Shown here piece by piece: positions 35,576 to 43,174 of a stretch of 64,000 bases of DNA (within the stretch, counting starts at the first letter, position 1; each line of letters starts with the position of its first letter). The stretch comes from Chryseobacterium kimseyorum (GTDB taxonomy: Bacteria; Bacteroidota; Bacteroidia; Flavobacteriales; Weeksellaceae), in the NCBI RefSeq assembly GCF_025971945.1, contig NZ_JAPDHW010000012.1, positions 29,917 through 93,916 on the forward strand, in the 5' to 3' direction. The translations under genes and the position numbers were made by a program. Under the pieces are notes generated by a model. That model saw only the letters and a program-made list of their open reading frames with translations, made no database searches and had not been told where the DNA came from.

Positions 35576-36165
35576 AATGCAGCAACTTTTTGGATAGATT
35601 CAACAATTCCGTTGTATGCACCACAACGACAGAGATTTCCGCTCATGTACTCTTTTATTTCTTCAACAGAATTGGTATGCCCTTCTTTGACACACGCAAC
35701 TGCAGACATGATCTGACCGGGTGTACAGTAGCCACACTGGAAACCGTCACATTCTATAAAGGCTTCCTGCATTGGGTGAAGCTTGTCCCCGGTAGATAAT
35801 CCTTCTATTGTGGTTACTTCTTTTCCGGGAACCATTGCTGCTAAGGTAAGACAGCTCAATGCTCTTTCGCCGTCGATATGAACCGTGCAGGCACCACACT
35901 GACCGTGGTCACAGCCTTTTTTTGTTCCGGTAAGATCAAGATTCTCGCGCAGAACATCCAGTAATGTTGAACGGCTGTCAGTTTTAATTTCGTGTATTTT
36001 TTTATTGACAGAAATTTTGATGGGTAAGATACTTTTCTTCGGGAGAATGAAGTCTTTTACATCCTGATAAAAAGCTTTTACAGAAGTTGGTATTGAAGCG
36101 AAAATTGCAACAATGGCTGTACTTTTCAGGAAAGATCTTCTGCTTTGATGGGTAGAGTCAGACAT
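35572..36165 (-). CDS. [2Fe-2S] subunit with Tat signal (PaoA/YagT type)
   Basis: The 197-residue protein starts with a twin-arginine signal (SRRSFLK, Arg9-Arg10, then a hydrophobic AIVAIFASI stretch). Two iron-sulfur clusters are marked by CDHGQCGACTVH plus ALSC, and by CGYCTPGQ plus CRCGAYNG. It is the Tat-exported electron-transfer subunit that would carry the other two subunits to the periplasm. It is the first gene of the three-gene operon, divergent from the MarR-GNAT gene. Confidence 0.94.
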   Translation of the reverse strand: MSDSTHQSRRSFLKSTAIVAIFASIPTSVKAFYQDVKDFILPKKSILPIKISVNKKIHEIKTDSRSTLLDVLRENLDLTGTKKGCDHGQCGACTVHIDGERALSCLTLAAMVPGKEVTTIEGLSTGDKLHPMQEAFIECDGFQCGYCTPGQIMSAVACVKEGHTNSVEEIKEYMSGNLCRCGAYNGIVESIQKVAAL

Positions 36166-36237
36166 ATCTGATAATTTTTTTGTGAGAAGGCTGAATTAAT
36201 TAAATGAAATAGTTTTGAATGAATTATTCAATTATAT

Positions 36238-36245
36238 CAAATTTA
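36238..36245 (-). promoter_or_regulatory. -7 promoter element TAAATTTG for the oxidoreductase operon
   Basis: This exact TAnnTTTG match lies on the minus strand about 73 bp before the small-subunit ATG. A TTG at 36262-36260 lies 14 bp upstream, shorter than usual. Confidence 0.4.
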
Positions 36246-36401
36246 ATGAAAACTTTATGCAAAAAATATGAACTGAATCTAAACTTACTGATTGACAGTC
36301 TAATTTATAATGGAAATAAATTAAAAATCAAACGATAATACGATATGTTTAAAAAACATGAATTTGGAAACAGCATGAAATCTCAATTAAAAATATTTTA
36401 C

Positions 36402-36434
36402 TACATTTGCATAACCAGTTATATAAATAGTTAT
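36402..36434 (+). promoter_or_regulatory. -7 element TACATTTG with an overlapping repeat operator
   Basis: TACATTTG (36402-36409) is an exact -7 match. Just after it, ATAAC-CA-GTTAT (36411-36422) is a perfect 5-bp inverted repeat, with another AGTTAT at 36429-36434. The repeats lie on the expected transcript start and could be the autoregulatory operator of the MarR domain encoded downstream. Confidence 0.5.
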
Positions 36435-36454
36435 TTAAAATTTAAATTTGATCT

Positions 36455-37417
36455 ATGGAATTTTTTAACAAGACAGGAAAAATGGCATTGGGGAGCAGAC
36501 TGAGACTGTTGACAGCAAAAATGACTGACGATGCAGCAAAGATCTACGAATTATATGAAATCGACTTTTCACCAAAATGGTTTCCTGTACTCTTTGTTTT
36601 AGCCGAAGAAGGCGGAAAGACGATTACCGAAGTGGCGGAGGAAATTGGTCATTCGCAACCGTCAGTAACAAAAATAATTAAAGAAATGACTGTTGCCGGA
36701 TTGATTGACGCCAATATAAAATCTGATGACAAGCGCAGAAATGTCGTAGGGTTAAGTAAAAAAGGCGTTGACATTTCAGATAAGATTATCAATGTGCAGT
36801 GTATAGATATTGATCATGCAGTTAAAGGTCTTATCGATGAGGCAACTCATAATCTCTGGGAGGCTGTTGCGGAATGGGAATTTTTACTGGAACAAAAATC
36901 GTTGCTGAAAAGAGTGCTGGATGAGAAGAAAAAACGTGAAAGCAAAGATGTGAAAATTGTTGAATACCAACCGAAATATCAATCTGCCTTCAGAACCCTG
37001 AATGAAGATTGGATTTCTAATTATTTTAAAATGGAAGAAGCTGATTACAAAGCATTAGATCATCCGGAAGAATATATTTTAAATCAGGGTGGAAAAATTT
37101 TAGTCGCTTTGTATCAGGATGAACCGCTTGGAGTTTGCGCACTGATAAAAATGAATGATCCTGATTATGATTATGAAATGGCTAAAATGGCCGTATCACC
37201 AAAAGCTCAGGGTAAAAGTATCGGAACTTTATTAGGCAAATCCGTTATTGAGAAAGCTACAGAGCTCGGAGCATCAAAATTATACCTGGAAAGCAATACG
37301 ATTCTGAAACCTGCGATCAATCTTTATTATAAATTGGGATTTGAGAAAATTACAGGTAGGCCAACGCCTTATGAGCGGTGTAATATTCAGATGGAATTAG
37401 ATCTGAAAAAAAGTTAA
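36455..37417 (+). CDS. MarR-type regulator fused to a GNAT acetyltransferase
   Basis: The 320-residue protein joins a winged helix (~1-145; KTITEVAEEIGHSQPSVTKIIKEMTVAGLIDANIKSDDKRRNVVGLSKKG) to a GNAT domain (~165-318). The GNAT acetyl-CoA motif is seen in MAVSPKAQGKSIGTLLGKSVIEKA and the tail in LYYKLGFEKI. Such fusions exist in several bacterial phyla; they sense or acetylate a small molecule. It is a single gene divergent from the molybdenum oxidoreductase operon, which it may control from the shared gap. Confidence 0.9.
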   Translation: MEFFNKTGKMALGSRLRLLTAKMTDDAAKIYELYEIDFSPKWFPVLFVLAEEGGKTITEVAEEIGHSQPSVTKIIKEMTVAGLIDANIKSDDKRRNVVGLSKKGVDISDKIINVQCIDIDHAVKGLIDEATHNLWEAVAEWEFLLEQKSLLKRVLDEKKKRESKDVKIVEYQPKYQSAFRTLNEDWISNYFKMEEADYKALDHPEEYILNQGGKILVALYQDEPLGVCALIKMNDPDYDYEMAKMAVSPKAQGKSIGTLLGKSVIEKATELGASKLYLESNTILKPAINLYYKLGFEKITGRPTPYERCNIQMELDLKKS

Positions 37418-37460
37418 TTTAAAAGTGACTTTTCCGCTATTGACTTAGCCTTTTAAAATA

Positions 37461-37508
37461 AAAAAACATCAAAATTCACTTTGGTTATCAAGTAAATTTT
37501 GATGTTTT
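37461..37508. terminator. Bidirectional terminator between convergent genes
   Basis: AAAACATCAAAATT pairs with AATTTTGATGTTTT over 14 bp around an 18-base loop. It lies between the MarR-GNAT gene (plus) and the DUF4249 gene (minus). Confidence 0.8.
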
Positions 37509-37532
37509 CATTTAAATAATCTGATTCTTTAT

Positions 37533-38342
37533 TTACTGAATCACATAACTTTTTTTACTTACCGTATGTGCTGAGAAATATCCCAAAGCTCCATTGCTGA
37601 TATTGCTTGGCGGGTTTGATGGAGTAATTCCGCCACCCGGACCACCACCATCAATGATCTGCAACAGTGAAGAAAAATAAGTGAATACATTGGTATCAAT
37701 ACACTGCATTTCTACATAGATCGTATCACCAACTTTTGTTTTTTCGCTTTCACCATCTTCATCGTCATTCGGAAGCAGCAAAGGTCTTTGATTAAGCATT
37801 CCGTTGTTGACATTATCAGAAAATGCTTCAAACATCTTATGTGGATTATTATTCAACCGGTACGTGAAAAGATACCTGTTCCCTAACGTGGGTGGATCGG
37901 TAAAAACAGGCAGAAGTGTATACGATAACTCCCCTGCAACCAAAAACGAATCCTGCTGAAGATCTTCCAGTACAACCGGTGCAGGCATCGTACTGTTGGC
38001 AGAATATTCTTTTCCTTCTGCTGATACTTTCAAATGGTATGTTCTTCCTGAAACTGCCGAGAAAGAATTTGTTTCGTACATTCCGTCGCCTACATACTGT
38101 AAAGTTTCCGTCTGTCCTGTGTTATCGCTGAGCACTACGACTGCATCTGCAACAGCAGGATATGTATTATTTTCTGTAAAGGCAACTGATTTTGTAATTT
38201 TCACATAGTATGGTCCGGCCTGATCGGTAACATTTGCTTCTATTACAATATTTCCGCTTTGATCGTCTAAATCTAAGTCAATTTCTTTCTCACAACCCGT
38301 CAGAAAAAAAAGTGAGGCAATTATTAAAAATATATTTTTCAT
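37533..38342 (-). CDS. DUF4249 lipoprotein partner of a TonB receptor
   Basis: The 269-residue protein has a lipoprotein signal (FFLTGC, Cys17) and the DUF4249 opening: EKEIDLDLDDQSGNIVIEANVTDQAGPYYVKITKSVAF. The following TVSGRTYHLKVSAEGKEYSA-type segments fit the beta-sandwich of the family. DUF4249 proteins sit beside TonB receptors in Bacteroidota and probably take a surface role like SusD-type lids, which is inference. It follows the receptor gene on the same strand, separated by palindromic element C. Confidence 0.85.
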   Translation of the reverse strand: MKNIFLIIASLFFLTGCEKEIDLDLDDQSGNIVIEANVTDQAGPYYVKITKSVAFTENNTYPAVADAVVVLSDNTGQTETLQYVGDGMYETNSFSAVSGRTYHLKVSAEGKEYSANSTMPAPVVLEDLQQDSFLVAGELSYTLLPVFTDPPTLGNRYLFTYRLNNNPHKMFEAFSDNVNNGMLNQRPLLLPNDDEDGESEKTKVGDTIYVEMQCIDTNVFTYFSSLLQIIDGGGPGGGITPSNPPSNISNGALGYFSAHTVSKKSYVIQ

Positions 38343-38363
38343 AAGTAATTTAAATGTTTTTTA

Positions 38364-38446
38364 AAGTTCATCCCGTAAAATCCAGACAAGTCATGTAACC
38401 GCTTCACTTGACTGATTTCTGTTTCTCTCAATCATGGCGATTTCAT
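38364..38446 (-). repeat. Intercistronic palindromic element, copy C
   Basis: Plus-strand ends are AAGTTCATCCCG and ATCATGGCGATTTCA. It starts 11 bp after the TonB-receptor stop and ends 21 bp before the DUF4249 start, as copies A and B do in the kdp locus. Confidence 0.65.
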
Positions 38447-38457
38447 TGATTTAAATT

Positions 38458-40788
38458 TTAAAATTTGAAATTATACGTAATATTCGGTACAAACTTAAAG
38501 AGCGAAGTCTGTATCGCACGCGTGGTTCCAGGATTATTAGGATTATCTTCGAAAGCTATCGTATAGGCATTTTCTCTCCCATACACATTATAAATTCCGA
38601 AAGACCATGAGCTTTTCCAACGTTTGTTTTTATTGGGTTCGTACGTTGCGCTCAAATCCATTCTGTGATAAGCAGGCATTCTGTCTGCATTACGTTTGCT
38701 GTACTGAAAGATCGTCTGCCCTTGCAACTCATATTTTCCGGTAGGGAAAGTCACTGCATTTCCTGTGCTGTACAGAAACAATCCTGAGAAAGACCATTTC
38801 TGATTGAGTTCATAGGTTGCAACCACCGATAAATCATGGGTTTTATCCTGTCTTGCGTTGTACCAATCGTTATCGTTGATTCCGTTTATTTTTCTTTCAG
38901 TTTTTGATAATGTGTAAGAAATCCAGCCGGTAAGGTTACCGCTTTTCTTTTTTGCAATGATTTCTAAACCGTATGCTCTGCCTTTTCCAAATAACAATTC
39001 TCCTTCCACATCGGCTGCGGCATCGAAAGTAATTTCGGCACCGTTTTTAAAATCAATCTGATTCTGCATCGATTTGTAATAAACTTCTGCATTAATCTCG
39101 TAATTATTATTGTTGAAATTTCTGCTGTATCCGGCACTGATCTGATCTGCAATTTCAGGTTTTACCGAGTAGCTGCTTCCAATCCACTGGTCGGTAGGAT
39201 TTCCGCTGCTGCTGTTGCTGAGTAAGTGAAGGTTCTGAGTATTTCTCGCGTATCCACCTTTAATGCTGCTGACTTCGTTGATTCTGTAGTTAGCCGTAAT
39301 TCTCGGCTCCAGATTAACATACGTTTTCCCGAATTTTCCTTTTTCTAAAAATTCACTGTCTGTCAAAACTCCGTTGTCATAGGTATTAAAAGTATCACCG
39401 CCCAAAACGCTGAACATTGATAATCTTAAACCATAGTTCAGGGTCAGCTTTTCTGTTGCTTTAAAATCATCATTGATATACAGTGCATTTTCCCAAGAAT
39501 ATCTTGAATTTCGTGGAAAGCTGCTCATGCTCGTTCCTGAAGCACTGCTCGGCGTAATTGTATGATAAATAGACTGTAAGCCGAAACGAATGGAATGTTT
39601 ATTGCCTGCAAACCATGAGAAATCCTGTTTCAGATTCCAGTCCTGAATTTGTGAATCCAATCCGAAGGTATTGTCATTGCTCGTGAGACTTACTTTATAA
39701 TCGTAATTGCTGTAAATGAATGAAGTATTGGAGAATAACTTGCTGTTGATAATGCTGTTCCACCGCAGGGTAGCCGTAGTATTTCCCCAATCTGTAGAAA
39801 ATGTATTGCCCAATCCGAGAACATCTCTACCGAAATAACCTGAAATATAAAGACGGTTGTTTTCGTTGATTTGGTAATTTGCTTTTAAATTTAAATCATA
39901 AAAATAAAGCTTACTGTCTTTAAAATCATCCGTTGCTTTCAGAAAAACATCGGCATACGTTCTTCTTCCCGACACGATGAACGAAGATTTTTCCTTCTGA
40001 ATGGGCCCTTCAACACTCAATCGGCTGCTGATCAAACCAATTCCTCCGTTAACGTTGTAATCTTTGTTGTTTCCGTCTTTCATTTTCACATCCATGACAG
40101 AAGAAAGACGGCCGCCATACTGTGCCGGGCTGTTTCCTTTAATAATGCTGGCATCCTTCAGTGCATCGCTGTTGAAAGTGCTGAAAAATCCTAATAAATG
40201 TGATGCATTGTAAACCGGAGCTTCATCCAGTAAAATTAAATTCTGATCGGTTGCGCCTCCTCTTACACTGAATCCGCTGCTTCCTTCTCCATTACTTTTG
40301 ATTCCCGGTAAGAGCTGAATGGTTTTTAAAACATCTTTTTCACCAAACAGAACAGGAAGTTTTTCTATACTTTTGATGCTCAGCGTCTCGGTTCCCATTT
40401 GAGCTGACGTCAGGTTTTTATCTTTTTTTACAGCAGAAATCACAACTTCTTCAATCTGTGAAACTTTTTCTTTCTGCTCAGTTAAAATTAAATCTAATTT
40501 TACATTTTGATCTAGCTGTACAGTCTGTCTGTAATTCTCGTAACCACCGTAGGCCACAGCAATTGTATAATTTCCCTGTGGCAGAGAAAGCGAATAAAAA
40601 CCATATTCATTAGCAGTAATATTGATGCTGGGATCTTCTTCAACTTTAATGGTGGCTCCGATTACGAGTTCACCGTTCTTTCCGTCCCGTACAGTTCCGC
40701 TGATTGTTTTCCGATCCTGCGCATAAGCAGTGATGCTGAAAACCGAAAGCCCGATGGTGGCAAAAATTCTACAATAGATTGCTTGCAT
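38458..40788 (-). CDS. TonB-dependent receptor with carboxypeptidase-like N-terminal domain
   Basis: The 776-residue protein has a signal peptide (to about residue 23, AYAQ), a carboxypeptidase-regulatory-like domain (~28-112, ISGTVRDGKNGELVIGATIKV), a plug (~130-240 with SGFSVRGGATDQNLILLDEAPVYN) and a beta-barrel ending in KF. It imports an unknown large ligand through the outer membrane using TonB energy. The DUF4249 gene follows. No SusC/SusD-type features (for example a DUF-free SusD) are seen, so the receptor is not a classical glycan pair. No regulator is adjacent. Confidence 0.93.
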   Translation of the reverse strand: MQAIYCRIFATIGLSVFSITAYAQDRKTISGTVRDGKNGELVIGATIKVEEDPSINITANEYGFYSLSLPQGNYTIAVAYGGYENYRQTVQLDQNVKLDLILTEQKEKVSQIEEVVISAVKKDKNLTSAQMGTETLSIKSIEKLPVLFGEKDVLKTIQLLPGIKSNGEGSSGFSVRGGATDQNLILLDEAPVYNASHLLGFFSTFNSDALKDASIIKGNSPAQYGGRLSSVMDVKMKDGNNKDYNVNGGIGLISSRLSVEGPIQKEKSSFIVSGRRTYADVFLKATDDFKDSKLYFYDLNLKANYQINENNRLYISGYFGRDVLGLGNTFSTDWGNTTATLRWNSIINSKLFSNTSFIYSNYDYKVSLTSNDNTFGLDSQIQDWNLKQDFSWFAGNKHSIRFGLQSIYHTITPSSASGTSMSSFPRNSRYSWENALYINDDFKATEKLTLNYGLRLSMFSVLGGDTFNTYDNGVLTDSEFLEKGKFGKTYVNLEPRITANYRINEVSSIKGGYARNTQNLHLLSNSSSGNPTDQWIGSSYSVKPEIADQISAGYSRNFNNNNYEINAEVYYKSMQNQIDFKNGAEITFDAAADVEGELLFGKGRAYGLEIIAKKKSGNLTGWISYTLSKTERKINGINDNDWYNARQDKTHDLSVVATYELNQKWSFSGLFLYSTGNAVTFPTGKYELQGQTIFQYSKRNADRMPAYHRMDLSATYEPNKNKRWKSSWSFGIYNVYGRENAYTIAFEDNPNNPGTTRAIQTSLFKFVPNITYNFKF

Positions 40789-40914
40789 TCTTCAATGTTA
40801 TTAAGAAAATAGTTTATTTGAAAGCCTAAAGATAAGCTTTTATTAAGTGGACTTGAAAGTGAATAAACGGATAACTACGCTTAAAATTGCCTATATCAAT
40901 ATGAAATTCTGTTC

Positions 40915-40950
40915 ACAAAAAATCCTCAAACTGTGAAATTGAGGATTTTT
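40915..40950 (-). terminator. Rho-independent terminator
   Basis: AATCCTCAA / TTGAGGATT (40921-40947). On the minus strand the stem is followed by a run of T. It ends the long signalling operon. Confidence 0.85.
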
Positions 40951-40974
40951 TTGATTTTAAAATTAGTAGATGTA

Positions 40975-41343
40975 TTACTCACCTTTAATGTGTTTTGCCA
41001 CCTTCTCCTCCAAATCTTCCAGATTAAAAGGTTTTGCCACAAAATCATCTGCCTGTGCACTTTTTGCTAATGCCACAATATCGTTATTGGCCGTAACATA
41101 GATTACAGGAATATTTTTGTATTCTTCATGACTTTTTAAAAGTTTTGTTGCCTCTACGCCACCGATATTTGGAATCCAGTTATCCATCAGGATCACGTCT
41201 GGCTGAAAGGCCGAAACTTTCTGTATGATATCATGCGACGTTTCTGAAATCTCGACTTCGTAGCCGCCTTCTTCAAAAATGATGCTGATCACTTCAAGAA
41301 TCACTTTATCATCATCAAAAATCAAAATTTTCTTCTTGCTCAT
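40975..41343 (-). CDS. Single-domain response regulator
   Basis: This 122-residue receiver has the acidic FDDD pocket, phospho-Asp54 in ILMDNWIPN, Thr in YVTANND and Lys in VAKPF. It has no output domain. It is the last gene of the six-gene signalling operon, 39 bp after the CheB-like gene. It probably accepts phosphate from the hybrid kinases at the front of the operon. The ADDFVAKPF end resembles the orphan receiver at 2544. Confidence 0.9.
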   Translation of the reverse strand: MSKKKILIFDDDKVILEVISIIFEEGGYEVEISETSHDIIQKVSAFQPDVILMDNWIPNIGGVEATKLLKSHEEYKNIPVIYVTANNDIVALAKSAQADDFVAKPFNLEDLEEKVAKHIKGE

Positions 41344-41382
41344 ATCTTTATTTATTTTATTTAATTGAGATTATTGTATTGT

Positions 41383-41955
41383 TTACAGTTGATTAATCAA
41401 TTCCGCCAGATCTTTGGGTTCAATCAACAGGTCGTAAGAAACCTGTTCCACCGCCTGTCTTGGCATATAATCAACTTCAGCGGTTTCCGGATTCTGAATC
41501 CACACCTGCCCTTTATTTTTTTTTATATATTTTAAACCTTCCACTCCGTCTGCATTGGCACCCGAAAGCAAAACTCCGGTAACATTTTCACCAAAAGTCT
41601 CAGCTGCAGACTTAAAAGTGACATCAATTGACGGTCGAGAATAATTCATCTTTTCTGAACTGTCTAACGAAACTGTAGTTTTGTTCTCAAACAGCAAATG
41701 ATAATCTGCGGGAACAATGTAAATCCCGTTTTTCTGCAGTTCTGTTTTATCCTCTATTTCATACACATTCATCGACGTAAATTGCTGCAACAGAGTCGGC
41801 AGAATACTGGTAGAGTACGCTTTCCGATGAACAACCAAAATCACCGGAAACCTGATGTTTTCATCCAGCTTTTTTATGGTCTCCATAATCACCTGAAGAC
41901 TTCCTGCAGATCCTCCGATGACTATCAGTTCGTTATGACTCATTTGTGTTTTCAT
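41383..41955 (-). CDS. CheB-type methylesterase catalytic domain without receiver
   Basis: The 190-residue protein equals only the CheB methylesterase domain: catalytic Ser16 in IGGSAGSL, His in VVHRKAYS, and the Asp in LSGANADGVEGLKYIKK. The usual N-terminal receiver is absent. I use ATG 41955, 7 bp after the CheR stop; the longer frame to 42003 overlaps CheR. Free-standing CheB/CheR pairs next to hybrid kinases, without a chemoreceptor, suggest a signalling role beyond chemotaxis. Confidence 0.9.
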   Translation of the reverse strand: MKTQMSHNELIVIGGSAGSLQVIMETIKKLDENIRFPVILVVHRKAYSTSILPTLLQQFTSMNVYEIEDKTELQKNGIYIVPADYHLLFENKTTVSLDSSEKMNYSRPSIDVTFKSAAETFGENVTGVLLSGANADGVEGLKYIKKNKGQVWIQNPETAEVDYMPRQAVEQVSYDLLIEPKDLAELINQL

Positions 41956-41962
41956 GATGCAT

Positions 41963-42793
41963 TTATTGATGATCAACTTTTTTCCATATTTTCTGATCTT
42001 CAATCTGATGATATGATTTATCTAAATTGGAGAAACGAAGAGTCTCTTTTGAGCCTAAAGCGAGATAACCTAAATTTTCTAAACTGGCATCAAAAAGAGT
42101 GAACACACGTTCCTGCAAAGCTTTTTCAAAATAAATCAAAACATTTCTGCAGATAATCAATTGAAAACTGTTGAATGAGCTGTCTGACACCAAATTGTGC
42201 GTCGATAGAATCAGTTTTTCCTGCAGACTTTTATCAAATCTTACGCTGTCGTAATTGGCAGTATAATAATCTGAAAAATCTTCTTTCCCACCAGAAAGTA
42301 TATAATTTTCAGAATACACTTTCATCTGATGCATCGGAAAAACTCCCGATCTTGCCGTTTCCAAAACAGACGGATTAATATCTGTTCCGTAGATGAGACA
42401 TTTATGATACAGATTAGCCTCTTTCAGCAAGATCGCCATCGAATATGCTTCTTCACCTGTTGAGCAGCCTGCAACCCAGATTCTGATTAATGGATACGTT
42501 CCCAACTGAGGTAAAATTTCCTCTCTCAATTTTTTAAAAAAGTGAGGATCACGGAACATTTCTGTAACATTCACCGTAATTTCTTCGATGAAATGTTTGA
42601 GATAATCCGGATCATTCATAATTGTATACCGCAGTTCTGCAAAACTGGTAAAACGGTCGATCAGACAGATGCGGTTGATGCGTCTTTTGAACGAAGCTCT
42701 GCTGTACAAAGAAAAATCGTATCCGTACAGATCGTACACATCTTTGATCAGAAATTCAATTTCTTCGTCCTTTACGATACTTGGCTCCAACAT
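41963..42793 (-). CDS. CheR-type methyltransferase
   Basis: The 276-residue protein has the N-terminal CheR helical domain (~10-70) and the SAM-binding domain with WVAGCSTGEEAYSMAI, YGTDINPSVLETA, and the CheR tail FQLIICRNVLIYFEKALQERVFTLF. It methylates Glu side chains in proteins of the chemoreceptor type, but no receptor gene is near. It starts directly after the receiver gene stop and precedes the CheB gene by 7 bp. Confidence 0.93.
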   Translation of the reverse strand: MLEPSIVKDEEIEFLIKDVYDLYGYDFSLYSRASFKRRINRICLIDRFTSFAELRYTIMNDPDYLKHFIEEITVNVTEMFRDPHFFKKLREEILPQLGTYPLIRIWVAGCSTGEEAYSMAILLKEANLYHKCLIYGTDINPSVLETARSGVFPMHQMKVYSENYILSGGKEDFSDYYTANYDSVRFDKSLQEKLILSTHNLVSDSSFNSFQLIICRNVLIYFEKALQERVFTLFDASLENLGYLALGSKETLRFSNLDKSYHQIEDQKIWKKVDHQ

Positions 42794-43159
42794 CTAAAAC
42801 AGTTTTTCTATGGCAGTTAACAGCACATCAACATCAATCGGCTTTTTCACATAATCCTGGGCTCCTGCATCCAGACATTTCTGCCGGTCTTCTTCCATTG
42901 CCTGAGCGGTCACTGCAATCACAGGAATATGCTGAATAGAGGGTGTCTGACGGATAATTCTCACCGCTTCATAACCGTCCATTTCCGGCATCATCATATC
43001 CATTAACACCAAATCAATTTCAGAATCATTTTCTAAAATCTGAATAGCTTCCTGAGCCATTGTACTGGTTTCCAACTGAAAACCACGTGATTTTAATGTT
43101 AATTTCAGAGCAAATATATTTCGTGGATCATCATCCACAATCAAAATTTTCTTTTTCAT
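42794..43159 (-). CDS. Single-domain response regulator
   Basis: The 121-residue receiver shows VDDDPRN, phospho-Asp54 in VLMDMMMPEMDGYE, and Lys in YVKKPIDVD. The MMMPxMDGYE and DPRNIFALKLTL motifs resemble the last receiver of the hybrid kinase upstream, suggesting a shared origin or shared kinase. It has no output domain. It sits 15 bp after the hybrid kinase gene and abuts the CheR gene. Confidence 0.92.
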   Translation of the reverse strand: MKKKILIVDDDPRNIFALKLTLKSRGFQLETSTMAQEAIQILENDSEIDLVLMDMMMPEMDGYEAVRIIRQTPSIQHIPVIAVTAQAMEEDRQKCLDAGAQDYVKKPIDVDVLLTAIEKLF

Positions 43160-43174
43160 GAGAGTATCTGTGAT

